Below are positions 1-11,200 of a stretch of DNA of 64,000 nt, piece by piece (the stretch's first letter is position 1; each line of letters begins with the position of its first letter). Below the pieces are notes generated by a model. That model was not told the origin of the DNA, did no database searches, and saw nothing but the letters and a program-made list of their open reading frames with translations. The stretch spans positions 229,517 through 293,516 of the forward strand of contig VZTI01000467.1 in the NCBI GenBank assembly GCA_013397865.1, in the 5' to 3' direction. Source of the DNA: Struthidea cinerea. Taxonomy: Eukaryota; Chordata; Aves; Passeriformes; Corcoracidae. Position numbers and translations under genes: made by a program.

Positions 1-680
1 AGCTGCTTTCCAGACACTTCATCTCCAGCATGTACTGGTGCTTGGGGTTGTTCCTCTGCAGATGCAGGACTTTATACCCTGCATTGTTGAGGTTAATTAG
101 ATTCCTCTCTGCCTGTCCAGGTCCTGCTGAATGGCAGTACATTCCTGCCGAACAGCACAGACTAATAGCATCTGGTGTATTAGCCACTCCTCCCAGCTTT
201 GTACTGTCTACAGACTTGCCGAGAGTACACTCAGTTTTGTTATCCAGGTTATTACTGAAGGTGTTGACTGTACTGGCTGCAGTGAAAACCTGTGGGGTGC
301 ATTACTAGTGACTTTCCTCCTGCTGGACTTTGTGCCACTCATCATAACTCTCTGGGGCCGGTAGCTCCACCAGTTCCCCATCTACCCCTACTTACCTAAT
401 CCGTACCTTGTCAGCTTGTCTAAGGATGTTATAGGAGTCTGTGCCAAAGCCTTACTAAGGTCAAGGTAAACAACGTCCACTGCTCAAACGAAATCCACTG
501 AACTGGCCACCTCGCAGAAGGTGATGAAGATGCTCAGCATGACTTGCTCTGCACAAATACAGGCTGACTACCTTTGTGCCCTTTTTCTGCTTGGAAATGG
601 TTTCCAAGACAAGTTGCTCTGTCACCTTCCCAGGGACTAAGGTTAAGCTGATGAGGCTGACCCCAGGTCCACTCCCAAGT
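1..680 (-). mobile_element. CR1 LINE fragment, ORF2 reverse-transcriptase region, degenerate
   Basis: The minus strand reads as part of the CR1 non-LTR retrotransposon ORF2, which encodes endonuclease and reverse transcriptase. Upstream in element order, about 580-680 encodes a recognisable stretch, GKVTEQLVLETISKQKKG, typical of the N-terminal RT region. Further along, the DNA matches the CR1 segment covering the RT palm. At 197-220, where the family has SKFADDTK, this copy reads GKSVDSTK, so the catalytic Asp pair is lost. Frames shift repeatedly, so it is a dead fossil. The element is 5'-truncated near 680 and continues beyond position 1. Open frames on the plus strand here (30-308, 131-364) are antisense shadows. 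CR1 identity is confident; the subfamily is not assigned. Confidence 0.9.
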
Positions 681-971
681 GTGTTAAACATTTCCTCCTC
701 TATGCAAAGCACAGATCACACCAAGTGTTTTGACATAATAGTAATAACCATCAAGTATTTAAGTGTAGTGACTCATGTTTTTCCAGCTAGATGTTTCTGC
801 TCTGACATACAGCACTGTGGACCAATCTGGTTTGGCGGCAGGGAGACCCTCCACCAAAGGGAATTTTGGTTGTTCCTAGTATTTGCCAGCATATAGGAGA
901 AGTAGGCAGACTTCATCAGTGATAAAAGATGACCTTCCTATCTTCATTGTGGCAAGTTCCTCTTCCAAGAG

Positions 972-1009
<38 letters not shown>

Positions 1010-2755
1010 AGTAACAGGTTGTTCTGACACTCTGGCCCTATGTGTTGTTACCTCTAAGCATGCAGGTTATCCCTGCTGCAGAGATGGCAATGGGTCAGTG
1101 ACGTTTCCTTGTTTATTCTTTGTTCCAGGCTCTCACATCTCAGTCTTGAATGTTTTCTGCAACTGTAATTGGAAAGCTGATGTACTTGAAGGAAGCTTCC
1201 CTGCAAGTGGAGCATTGTGCCTCATTATAATTCATTTCTAGCCCACTGCAGCTGTTCCTAGTCTTAAAAATATGGAATTTAGTAGTCTTCTGGTGAATTG
1301 TGCTCCTTATACCACGAGGGGCAGGTGGGGGTGGGGAGAAGCTTTTTAAAGCAGCTATTTCATCTGTGCTCACAGTTTTACCACAGCAGCATGCTGTAAC
1401 ATAAAATTTAAGAGGTCAGTAAACAACTTGGCAGTAACTAAGCAATTTAAACAAAAGCTTCTCCTCAGTATTTGATGATTGGAGGGAGAGGAGGAGAATC
1501 AGGATTCTATTGTTTAGTTGCGCCATTTCTAAGGAATTGTGTTTAATAAGGATAGTAGCTATTGTGTTGAAATGGCAGGCTTTTTTCCCAGATCATTGTT
1601 GAATTTGTTTTTTGAAATTGATGGTTGACACATTGCCACTAATGAGTTCTGTATCCTTCAGTGAATGTAAAAATTGTGTGTCTGCACTGGGGAATTTACA
1701 ACTGAGTTGGTTATGCCCCACTTTTTAACAATTAGAATCAGAAAGATCTATGATCTGCATGCAACTAATGAAGGTACTGATTAATGTTATTTTTCTCTTT
1801 AAGGCCTTTATGTGCTCTTTTCCTGACCAAAAAATATTTTACAGTATCTAGTCTATGATAAAACTTGCTTTCATTAGGGAAACAGCACTAATAAAGTGAT
1901 GTGACTTGTTTTAGTCAAAAACCCCCTCCTGCATGTTAATTATTAGACACATGATTGTCCTGTTTGTTTGTACTATGTGGTCAAGATTTTATTGGATAAT
2001 GCTATAATCATCTAACAGATGGATGGTAGATTAACAAAACACATGGATCTGAATTCTTCATCTATTTGCGCCTCCTCCTGTAGTGATAAATTTCTAGTTA
2101 CTCTTTAACCATATTCAAGGAAAATTTAAAGATCAATTTCATATTCTGATTATAATTCAATTAGCTGGATAATTTTTCTATAATAAGTGAATTCATACCA
2201 ATAACAGATTTGAATTTTGGCATAACAGACCATATTTCTTTTAGTAATTTAGATAAAAAGACTAGCAAGCATGATGGACTAAAGTAAATATCGCTGGTTT
2301 CGGAAAAAACCATACAAACTATTCTCAGTGAAACTGTCAATTCAGCGATGTTTGACTCTGGGGATTCTGTCTGACCCTTACCTGCTGCTTCACAGACTTG
2401 CCAGCAGACATTGGTGCACACACATAGGGTTTTGGGGCAGCATCTGCTGGAGCAGGGCCAAGCATGGAGACAGCACCAGGACAGAAGAGATGAGGGGCTC
2501 AGTCAGGGCAGGCACTTCAGCAGCACCACACCCAGCCAGTGACCATGCACAGCCCTCCCAATATCCTACAAGCACACCAGGCCTTCATCTTCTCCACCCT
2601 GGGAGCACTCTGGGGCCCTGTGCAGAAGGAGTGATATGGCACAGGTTCAGAGCCATTGATTTCAACTGGCTTTTTCAGCTCTAGATTTTGAGAGAGCAAG
2701 TTTGCTGCCAAGTGTTGCTCAGAAAAGTAGTTAGTGCTTTTGCTTTATTTCATAT
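681..2755. other. Unique-looking noncoding DNA
   Basis: AT-rich sequence without a recognisable gene or mobile element. It holds the 37-base A run annotated separately. A somewhat GC-richer patch at about 2370-2690 has short overlapping frames on both strands with no family resemblance, so I do not call them genes. Confidence 0.55.
972..1008 (+). repeat. Poly-A homopolymer, 37 bases
   Basis: An uninterrupted A run. I see no AATAAA in the preceding 40 bases and no retroposon body directly upstream, so it is called a simple repeat and not a retroposon tail. Its true length may differ because of polymerase slippage or assembly error. Confidence 0.95.
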
Positions 2756-2822
2756 ATGTATGTGCATGCACACACATATATATACACATGAAGTGTGTAT
2801 ATATATATATACACACACACAC
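2756..2822. repeat. AT/CA microsatellite with internal hairpin
   Basis: Alternating purine-pyrimidine tract made of TA and CA/TG dinucleotides. It contains a perfect 12-bp inverted repeat: TATATATACACA at 2777-2788 and TGTGTATATATA at 2794-2805, separated by a 5-base loop. Such tracts can extrude cruciforms or adopt Z-DNA and are usually length-polymorphic. Confidence 0.9.
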
Positions 2823-3006
2823 TTTAAGTTTCATGCCTGCTGTTGTCTCTAATGATTTCTGTTAAATGATTGAAAAAAGCAGAATGATATATTTTTCAGG
2901 ATGGGAGTGTTTTTTTTTAAAAATACCTTTAGTGTTGGAGCTTGTTGGCCCTTAACATGTACCATTTACAGTCTTTGTGCTTCTAGTTTGCACAAAGTGA
3001 TAGAGG

Positions 3007-3357
3007 TGTGGTGGGTTGACATGGGTCAACAGCCACCCAGCCACTTACTTGCTCATTCTCCACTCCTGCAGAATAGGGAGAAAATAGAAGGAAGGCAAGT
3101 AGACTCCTGGATAGGGATAATGGCAGTTTAATAGGGAAAGTAAAAGCTGTGTGTACAAACATAACAAGAGGAGGAGTTAATCCACTACTTCCCATCGCTG
3201 GGTACATGTCCATCCACTCCATGAGAAGCAGAGCCTCGGCATGTATAAGGTCTGCTCAGGAGGACAATGATGGTGGCCAGTGAGCCTACGGAACATGGGA
3301 CAAAGAGAGTCCACTGGTGAGACAGTCCCTAGTACCAAAGATCCCTCCCCAGGTTAG
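3007..3357 (-). mobile_element. ERV LTR remnant, same family as the 60-kb LTR
   Basis: The plus strand begins TGTGGTGGGTTGAC and continues into TCATTCTCCACTCCTGCAG-like sequence. This is the reverse complement of the 3' part of the LTR at 60700-60823, which ends in an AATGAGCGACTGC, GGGCTGG and GGAGTTAAGCC-type terminus. The element therefore lies in minus orientation. It is diverged and incomplete: its distal part is lost or replaced where the next LTR begins. No viral open frame is present. The exact boundary at 3357 is inferred. Confidence 0.7.
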
Positions 3358-3907
3358 TGTGAACAAAAGAGGCTTCCCCAGGGTGCTTTGCCCTGCTATG
3401 TTAATACATCCCAGTTCTGCTTCCCGGGTTGGCCCCGTTGACCTCCCTTTGTTACCTTATATGTTCCTGCCCTAGAAGGTTCTCCACTCCAAGTTCCCCC
3501 CGTTGGCCCTTGCCCCTCGCCACTCCCCTAGAGTTTTCCTGTTTGCTCCCATTCCCTAGTCCTGCCTGTGTACCGCCCCCGTGCCCTCAGATCATTGGTC
3601 TCTGATGCTCGATCCGCTCCTGTACTTAAACCTGGACCCTCCATAGGTTTTGGTCTTGGTCCCTAGAACCTTTCACGAGTGTGGCTGCAATAAACTTTCT
3701 CCCGTGGAACCCCATACGAAGATCCTTCCTGGCTCTTTGTCGTCGGCCCATTTACTGGAGCTATCCATGCGTGTGTGCGTGTACACATGTGTGAGTGTGT
3801 GGTGGTCCTGCTGAGCAGCTTCGCTGAGGAGCCGCTTTTGGGAAGGTCACGGCACCTCACGTTACAGCACCGACGAGCCGCGTGGTCCGCGACAGACAAT
3901 TACCACA
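3358..3907 (+). mobile_element. Solo LTR of an endogenous retrovirus (gammaretrovirus-like)
   Basis: A block of about 550 bp with LTR architecture on the plus strand. It has an inverted CCAAT box (ATTGG, 3594-3598), a TATA-like TGTACTTAAA (3621-3630) and an AATAAA polyadenylation signal (3689-3694), followed by a CpG-rich U5-like region up to about 3894. If the LTR runs from TGAACAAAAG (3360) to TTACCACA (3907), the ends are TG and CA, flanked by a 4-bp AGTG (3356-3359 and 3908-3911). A 4-bp duplication is usual for ERV1-type elements. Retained CpGs suggest a relatively young insertion. The start could instead be at 3358 or 3399; the end is also tentative. No coding sequence remains. Confidence 0.7.
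3594..3694 (+). promoter_or_regulatory. LTR core promoter and poly(A) signal
   Basis: Inverted CCAAT at 3594-3598, a TATA-like CTTAAA near 3625 and AATAAA at 3689-3694 are spaced as in a retroviral U3-R. The set could drive transcription rightward and also end it. Activity is inferred, not shown. Confidence 0.5.
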
Positions 3908-6900
3908 AGTGTGAATGTACGTGTGTCCCCTTCCTCCTCCGTTCTACGTGCTTTTATTGCTGAGCTTTTTGAGGTACACACTGAATTCCTTGATCCTTCT
4001 GTGTTTTCCACCAAATGCACCCGGATTCTTGACAGAAGGCATTCCTAGGAATGGGCTTGGCTTTTCCTAGGAGAGGAGAAACCCATGATGCTTTTTCCAG
4101 CTATTTCCTTATATGCACTATGAGATCTTTGTGTTCCCACAGTATATAAGCATCTTGTTTGGGTAGCTGTTTGGATATCTTCTCCAGTAGCCTGAAGTTT
4201 TACACTTGAGCACTGAAACCTGTGATTTTTGAGTTGAAGCTGAAGAGAGAAAGTATAATAATCCCTTCTTCAGGCATCTGCTTCTGAAAGAAATGTAGAA
4301 GTGGTCTAGGAAGGCAGCTGTCATTTGACAAGGCTTGTGGGTCCCCAACCCAGAGCAAAAGTTAGGGGGAATTGGCGTCCCCCCCAAAACACGTTTAAGT
4401 ATGCTTGTGCTGGCTGAGACCTGCTTTTGGCAGGTATTTTGGCATTTGTTTGTTTGTGTGTTTGTAGCTCTAGTGCACTTTTGAACTGAATCCCCCCCTT
4501 ATCCTCACTTGTAATTGTTCACAAAGCAGTTTTCATGTATACAAACAAGATTATTTGAAGGAAGGCTGTACAAAAACCACTTCTTTCCAAGTGGGGTTCA
4601 GCCTCTAATGGGGATGGAAGACACTGGTGGTCCCTTTCAGCAGCTTGGTACTGCTTCTGCATGGGGAACACCTATCCAGGGAGCCATGCAAAATGTACTT
4701 TCAAGTAAAATAAACCAGCTGCAGATAGACATTGTGTCTTTGATGACAATTGCTTCAACGTACTACTCTCTTCGTTTTGCGCTAATTTTCTATCTACTTA
4801 GAACAGACCTAGAGAGCACTGCAGAGACTGCCAGGAGGTTTAGCTGTTGACATGATCTGCAAGCTGGGGCTTTTCCCTGAGGCCTGTGGAAGCAGCCTAC
4901 TTCATGTAGGTGAGCCCTTGAAGCAGTATTCAAATTTTCACTGTGAAGCACTCCAACCTGAGTCCTCAGAGGAGTGAAGGGTGCTGCACTGACAATTCTT
5001 ACATCTAAATTTCTGTGTGATGAGAATGCACTTGCTGCTGTGTGCCTTGGATGCTAATTGCATCACTGTTGGACTCACTTGAACTAGCTAATCACAGTAA
5101 ATCCAGAACTAATGGTGATTATACTTTGGATGGGTCTGATACCTATTTACATACAGTTTCTTCACTTAGGGAGGGTACATCACGTTTAAATAGACCTACA
5201 GAATTGCTCTAACCAATTTCTGGAGGCAGGAGGCCTAGGAGAAAAGAGGATGTATAAGCATTGCAAGAAGGGTTTTTCCAGGCATGAGACTGAAGGTAAA
5301 GGATACAGCTCTAAAGGCTGAAGTTAAATCCTTTGAAAGGCAGACGTGTCTGTGGACTGAAGCCTGCAGGAGTTGTGGATAGGGCAGCTGTCACCTGCCA
5401 AGGCACACAGAGCTGCTTACAGGGAAGGTGCTTGCTTACCTGGAGGAGAGGTTACTTAGTGTTCCTTTGTGTTAATTCAAATGCAAGGATGAGGGGATTT
5501 TAAGAAAATATATCTTTGCAACCAGTGGTGAACAAATCTGTACAACGCCTTGCTTTGGAAGGCTTCTTTTGGCCTGAGTGTGGAGCACCGTGCTGGGTGG
5601 CTGTAATGTGACCACTGCAGCTCTGTCCCCGTGGCCAACGCTCTGGTGGCATGCCACACTTACTGTGCGTGGCAGGAAAGCCCTGTAAGGAAACTCAATA
5701 GGGAGAGAATTACAATAACTCATCTTTGTGGTTGCAGGGGCATGTGTTTTGCTGTTGCGAGGCTGTACAGGGATAAATAAGGTGACAACCTGTTCAAACT
5801 ATGCAGCTGCACGAACTCTTTTCGTGCTGCATCTGATGCCGTGCCTTTTTGGTGGAATGGCCAAGGTCAGAAGCATTGTAAGTGAAGTGCCATGTGGCTT
5901 TCACATATCCCGAGTGGCAGGCACGGTGCTTCATGTCGCATTTCCAGGGGCAGGGTGTCCCCTCCACTGAGGAGAGCTTCCTATTGTTAAGCAGATGTCT
6001 TTTGGCCAAACAGCTCTGTGGAAGTGGATCCAAGTTAAGCAAGTACTTCAGAAAAAGGAATATCTCATTTTTATACTGATTATGCCAAAGATAGTCTGAA
6101 AATGAGCGTATGTGCAGGCTTTCTATGCTTCTATGAAATACTGGTTCTAATGGGAGGTGGGTATGTCTCTCTAGTGCCATAAGTTCTCATTTTGTGCAAG
6201 GAAGTTTCACAGGCATCACACAAAACAATAACCTGGTGCTTCAAAATAAGATCCATAGTAACTGTGGTAGTCAGATTTATTTACATATTTATTTTTAATC
6301 TGAAATTCAGGAAAAAATAGATTCTATGTGAAAAGAATGGGTTTTCAGCTTGAAATTTTTACAGAAATGGAAGAAACACTGAGAGGTTCTATTGGCGGTC
6401 TCTTCTTCTCAGTCCAGCTCTGTGATTTTCCCTGCCCAAGCAGAGTGTACACAGCACATCATAAGCAGGTGATTATTGCCAAGAGATGCAGATTGTTCAC
6501 TTTAGCCCAAAGGGATGAACGTTGCTATAGAATTGCTCCCATTCACTGCAAGCCAGTGTTATCATTAGCTTTGATTAATTTTGCTTTTTTCTCTAATACT
6601 CTGGGATTTTTTTCCTCGTCTGACTGCTGTTGAGAAGAGAGCTGAACATATGTTTCCTGATCATTGCCGTGCTGAATCTGACTGCTGACAGTATAAGGCT
6701 TTTTGCAGATCATTAAGAACTTTCATTTCTTTCCCTGCCCTCAATTTTTCAAATTTCTAAGTTATTTGTACATCTGTGTTGGCTCTTATTAGTACAATCT
6801 CTGTTCCAGCATTTCTCATGTATGCTAAGAAGGAACAGGAGAAATTAAGCAAAGTCTAGGACAATAATGAGCAGTTTTCTTCATTGGTACACATCTTATT

Positions 6901-7754
6901 TTTTAGTTTCATGATATTCTGTGATCGGTAGGAGGTCCTTATGGCCCTTAGAGCCTCCCCTCATATACATGTAAACTTTTCACTGTTCAGACAGTTTGCT
7001 ATTAGAGCACGTCCATTTTGTTCCCACTGTGGGTAGGATTTGGGGAGGGAGGATTTACAACCACAGTGCTTTAGGGAACAAACTGAGTGCATGAGGTCGA
7101 ATGTGGGTATCTGAAGAAGAGAGAAATCATTCAATGCAGACACAATTTCCTCTTTTTCCACCATGTACAGCACAATGCATGCTCTGGCATGGCCAAATGG
7201 TACTAACCTGTTAATGTAGACTGATTTTACAGTTATGCACCTTGTACTGTCATGGCCATTTGAAGCTCGTAGGTACCTGTGATGTACAGAAAATTTAAAG
7301 CCTTTGTATAAAGATGAATTTTATAGCTTGCTTTCCTCTTGGTATTGGTCATACTAATTATCCTTCAGTTCCCCAGGGCAGTTTGAAAGAATTAAAGGGC
7401 ATAAGAGGGTTCAGTTTTAATTATGCAAAAACTGTTTCTCATTGAATGCTGATCTGATGTTTGAATAATTGTAGATTAGGGATTAAATAGGAGAATATGG
7501 CTTACTTTGTTGTATTGCAACTGTTACTGGTGGTCTGGGACTGAGGTTTTGCCCAAGTTCAGGAGGATGAGTAGATATGTGGAAGTTTCAGCACTCAAAT
7601 AGTCACTTGCTGAGGACAAAATAGGAAGTGAACATAGGAAAAGTCCTGTATCTCTGTAAAGCCATCAACACTAACCTTTACTCTCTTCTGAGCCTTAAAA
7701 CTTAGCTTAACCACTGACAAAAGGAAATGGGTTTGTTCAGTTTTGCCTCTAACT
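3908..7754. other. Unique-looking noncoding DNA
   Basis: No recognised repeat or gene. Short open frames occur (for example 4515-4850 plus and 5794-6180 minus), but none resembles a known domain and several overlap on opposite strands. A stretch at 4592-4704 is bounded by AG and GT with an open frame; it is discussed under rejected items. Confidence 0.5.
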
Positions 7755-8208
7755 TGCGTTGGGGTTTAGCAGTGATACTGCTCGACGTAGTTCTCCCATT
7801 GTGACTCTCCAAACCACTCTCTCCCCTTTCCCTCCCACTGTGGCGGGACAGAGAGGAGAATTGGAGGCACAAAAGGTTAGGACCACGGGTTGAGATAAGA
7901 ACAATTTACTGGAAACAGCAATGAGATAAGACAATAAACTCTAACAGCAACAAAACTAATGGCAGAGGATGCAAGAAACAGGTGAATGATTCACACAGAA
8001 CCCCCCCGCCCCAACAACAGACCATACCTGATTACTCCCTCTGCCACACAACACCCACCCAGAAGGAAACGTCCCTGGAAGAGACTCCCTTCTTCCTGCC
8101 AGGGACAATGATGTGAGGTGGTACAGAATAACCTNNNNNNNNNNNNNNNNNNNNNNNNNNNNNNNNNNNNNNNNNNNNNNNNNNCCCTGTCTTGGCTGGA
8201 ACCAGACA
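7755..8208 (-). mobile_element. ERV LTR, interrupted by an assembly gap
   Basis: On the minus strand the element opens TGTCTGGTTCCAGCCAAGACAG (ending at plus 8208) and closes near GCTAAACCCCAACGCA (plus 7755). Before the close comes a segment, AGTAAATTGTTCTTATCTCAA, at the position where this avian LTR family has its poly(A)/U5 junction. It resembles the LTR family seen at 3007 and 60 kb in overall plan. Fifty Ns (8135-8184) replace the middle, so the true length is unknown and longer than shown. I could not confirm a target-site duplication. No coding sequence. Confidence 0.75.
8135..8184. other. Assembly gap, 50 N
   Basis: A 50-base N run, the size often used as a placeholder of unknown length, inside the LTR. 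Frames drawn across it are meaningless. Confidence 0.99.
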
Positions 8209-11200
8209 GTTGCTGCTTAAGTTCCTCTGCACAAACCCCAGTATCAAGCTTATCATTCTCAGTGTAAAAATCCATTTTCATGGCTGCTTGCTAATGCCTT
8301 TGCTCTTGCAAATCTTCAGGTTTCATTCACTTCTATGAACAAACATTAATATGCAATCTGTGGTGTTGTGGAGATGTGGATCTGTGATTTCCATCTTCAC
8401 CTCTGAACTTCAAGACTTTAACTTTCTGTGATATTATCATTTTAAGAAAGTGGAATAGCCTGCTGCCTGCTCTCTCAATTCTGGGAGGAAAGGGGAAGAA
8501 AAGAGATATTACTCATATTTGACTTGATAGATGCAAAGTCAGTTCAGGAGTCTGAATATTTGCTGAATGACTTGTGTGTTACCTGTAAAGTCAGACTGAA
8601 TGTATCGCGGTTTTGGCTCAGAAAAATTCCAGGACGCTCCTATTTGTGGAAGTGTGGAGGGAGGGTTTATTGATTTTTGTTTTGATTGTTTGCTTTCACA
8701 AATTATATGAGGATTATGAGAACATTTCCTTCTTCTGAGCTGCATAGGCATTAGCTGAAATGATGTTTTACCCTGAAAGATTTGAATCCATGTCTGTCTT
8801 CTGTCTATTGACTACTGCAAGGATGGGATAGCTTTCCAGTTCTGCAGCTCTGTTACACAAAGCAGAGATATTTATCAAGCAAGTCAGCAAGCGTTTATGT
8901 TGTCTGAAAGACTGAAGATTTTGATTCACATATCTGTTCCTGTGCATGTATAATAGCAAAATTAGCAACTCGGTCTTCAGTTTTATGCCACTCTAGAAAA
9001 ACTGATGTGCTATCAGTGAGATTTCTCCTGGGATGTTATGGGTTTAACTTACCTAGGACTAAGGAAATGCTCTATGCAGTAGGATATTGGTTAAAAGGGA
9101 ACGTTCAGTGCTTTCTACTTCTGTATTTATATAGATCCTTTATATTTTTCTAAGTGCTCAAACCTGTATATTTAATTTTGGATTTGTTAGAAACTCGCAT
9201 TTGAGCTGAATACAAACAAAAGCATTGTGAGGTTTGTGCATTCGTGTTTGTTTTTGTTCAATGGTCAAACCAGGAAATGCTATCTATGCAGCCTTACTTT
9301 TGACTTTCTTTGCAGGGGTAGTCATGAAATACAGAGGAAATGTGAGAGCTCTCTCACTGTAGTCTTTCACCATCAGCCAGTGTTACAGGACATATTAAGA
9401 TGCTGTAAAACATCCCCTGTTTTTTGTTTTCAGTGGGGATCCAGATAAGGTGTGGGACAGAAGGTGGCTTAGATCCATGCTACATTAAGCACAAGCGCAT
9501 GAACTTTAGAGTGACAATAATTTCATTACATCCTAAAAAAAACGCAATTGGACAGCTTGTCTGAGGCATACTTTACCAACAAGGACAGGAAAATGACTGA
9601 ATGATAAACCTGTAAACACTAATCTTCAATTTACATTTTGGAATATACTGTTATAAGGAAAATGCCCAGAGTAACTCTTTGTGAATGAGAAGTTGCCTTT
9701 GTCCTCAATTCCAAAGTGTATCTGTCAGTAAATTGATGGTGAAATGTTTTGTTGTCAGGGCTTGTTGCATAGAGTTTGCCATTAATAACTTTCCTGTTTT
9801 TAGAGCATTCTGCTTCCAAATTGTGCATACTCAGACAAAACGAAATATCAGGGTGGGTAAATCCAAGTCATTTCTCAGTCAGTCATCCAGGACCAAAGGA
9901 CCCTTTTGTTTTATTTTTTTGGCAAGAGGCTGAATGGTAGCTCTGAAGAAGTTTGGGCTACTCTTTGTATGCCTGAAGAATCTTTGAACACGCTTCCATG
10001 CACTGGGAGTATGAGAATAGACTTACAAAAGAGGCTACAGAAAAGCTGATGTGAGTATTAGAGCAAAGAACCACTTGAAGTTCATATTTATGCTCACTGA
10101 ATGGTGTTCTCAATTTCAATTAAGTATTTTTGTTTCATGGAGATGTTACAGAGCTTTCTTCAACCATATCCCCACCGTTTTGCAATTTGCCACTTGATGC
10201 AAGAGACTCCTGGTTATCTGTGGTGCAAGGAGACAGAGCAGAGAAGGACAGTGACAGCAGTGGCTGTGGAAAGCAAATACAGATAATACAAATCACGCTA
10301 TAAAAATACACAATAAAAGTGTAACAGAGTTGAGTCCAACTTAAGCCAGTTGGACACTGGCCATGTGAGCCTGGTTATGTGGGTTCTGAGTCCAAGCTGG
10401 CTATGCCTGGAGCCAGCACAGATGCCTCTGTACCTGTAGCCTGTGTAGTCCAGCACCTGAAACTCTGTCCATGGTTCGTGGTAAAATCATTTGGCTGAAT
10501 TTGAAGTTAAATGTGCTTTCCCAAACTTTACCGGGTCCTTTTGCATTCCATTTTTCCCCTCAGCTGAGTGTTTTTAACCCATTCTTAAGCCTATAAAAAC
10601 CTTCCTGTTTGGTAGAGGATTTCCTGTCTTCTTTCCTAAGGATGCCATGGAGTTGCTTTCTACAGGATGGTGATATCCTAAGATTTCAGTTTTGAATAGA
10701 TATGACCGTATATAAGAGGCATTTGGAGGAAACTGAGGAAAAAAACCCATGAACAATGTTTCCAGAGTGTGTAGGAAACTTAGTAAACTGGAATAAATTG
10801 TAGATGCCAGGAAACTGAGAGCAATAAGAAGTGATTGCTTTTTCAAAAATTTCTGAATTCCCCATTTTAGTTGGATGTGAACATACATGTTCATTAAATT
10901 GTCATTAATAATATGTACATCCCTATAGATGATTTTAGTAGAATAGGCTAAGTCTTCTAAACTGAACAAAACAAAAGCAATATTTGAATGATAAACTAAG
11001 GCCAAACAGTAACTGGCCATGAGCATGGGCATGTGTCTTTCTGTAGTGTTAAGTACTCCACATAGATTCCTGACTGAAGTGAACTGAAATGTGGGATGGA
11101 GGGGATGCATCCCCGCTCCCCAGCATCTGCTGCAAACTGCTGGATTGCTGCCAAGCAAAAGCATCCTCTGACCACTACAGCCGCTTTTTACGTTTTATTT

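Noticed and set aside
30..364. Plus-strand open frames at the left edge
   Set aside because: Antisense shadows of the minus-strand CR1 ORF2 fragment.
4592..4704. Possible exon with an open frame between AG and GT (reads PLMGMEDTGGPFQQLG)
   Set aside because: The acceptor tract is purine-interrupted, the donor is weak (AAGTAAAA with an ambiguous boundary), and no partner exon or family is seen.
7755..8208. Target-site duplication for the gapped LTR
   Set aside because: Flanks GCCTCTAACT and GTTGCTGCTT do not give a matching 4-6 bp duplication at the chosen ends.
10330..10400. tRNA-like or tRNA-derived SINE segment (GGTTCTGAGTCC resembles a B box)
   Set aside because: The B-box-like motif carries an extra base, the A box is poor, and there is no cloverleaf or tail.
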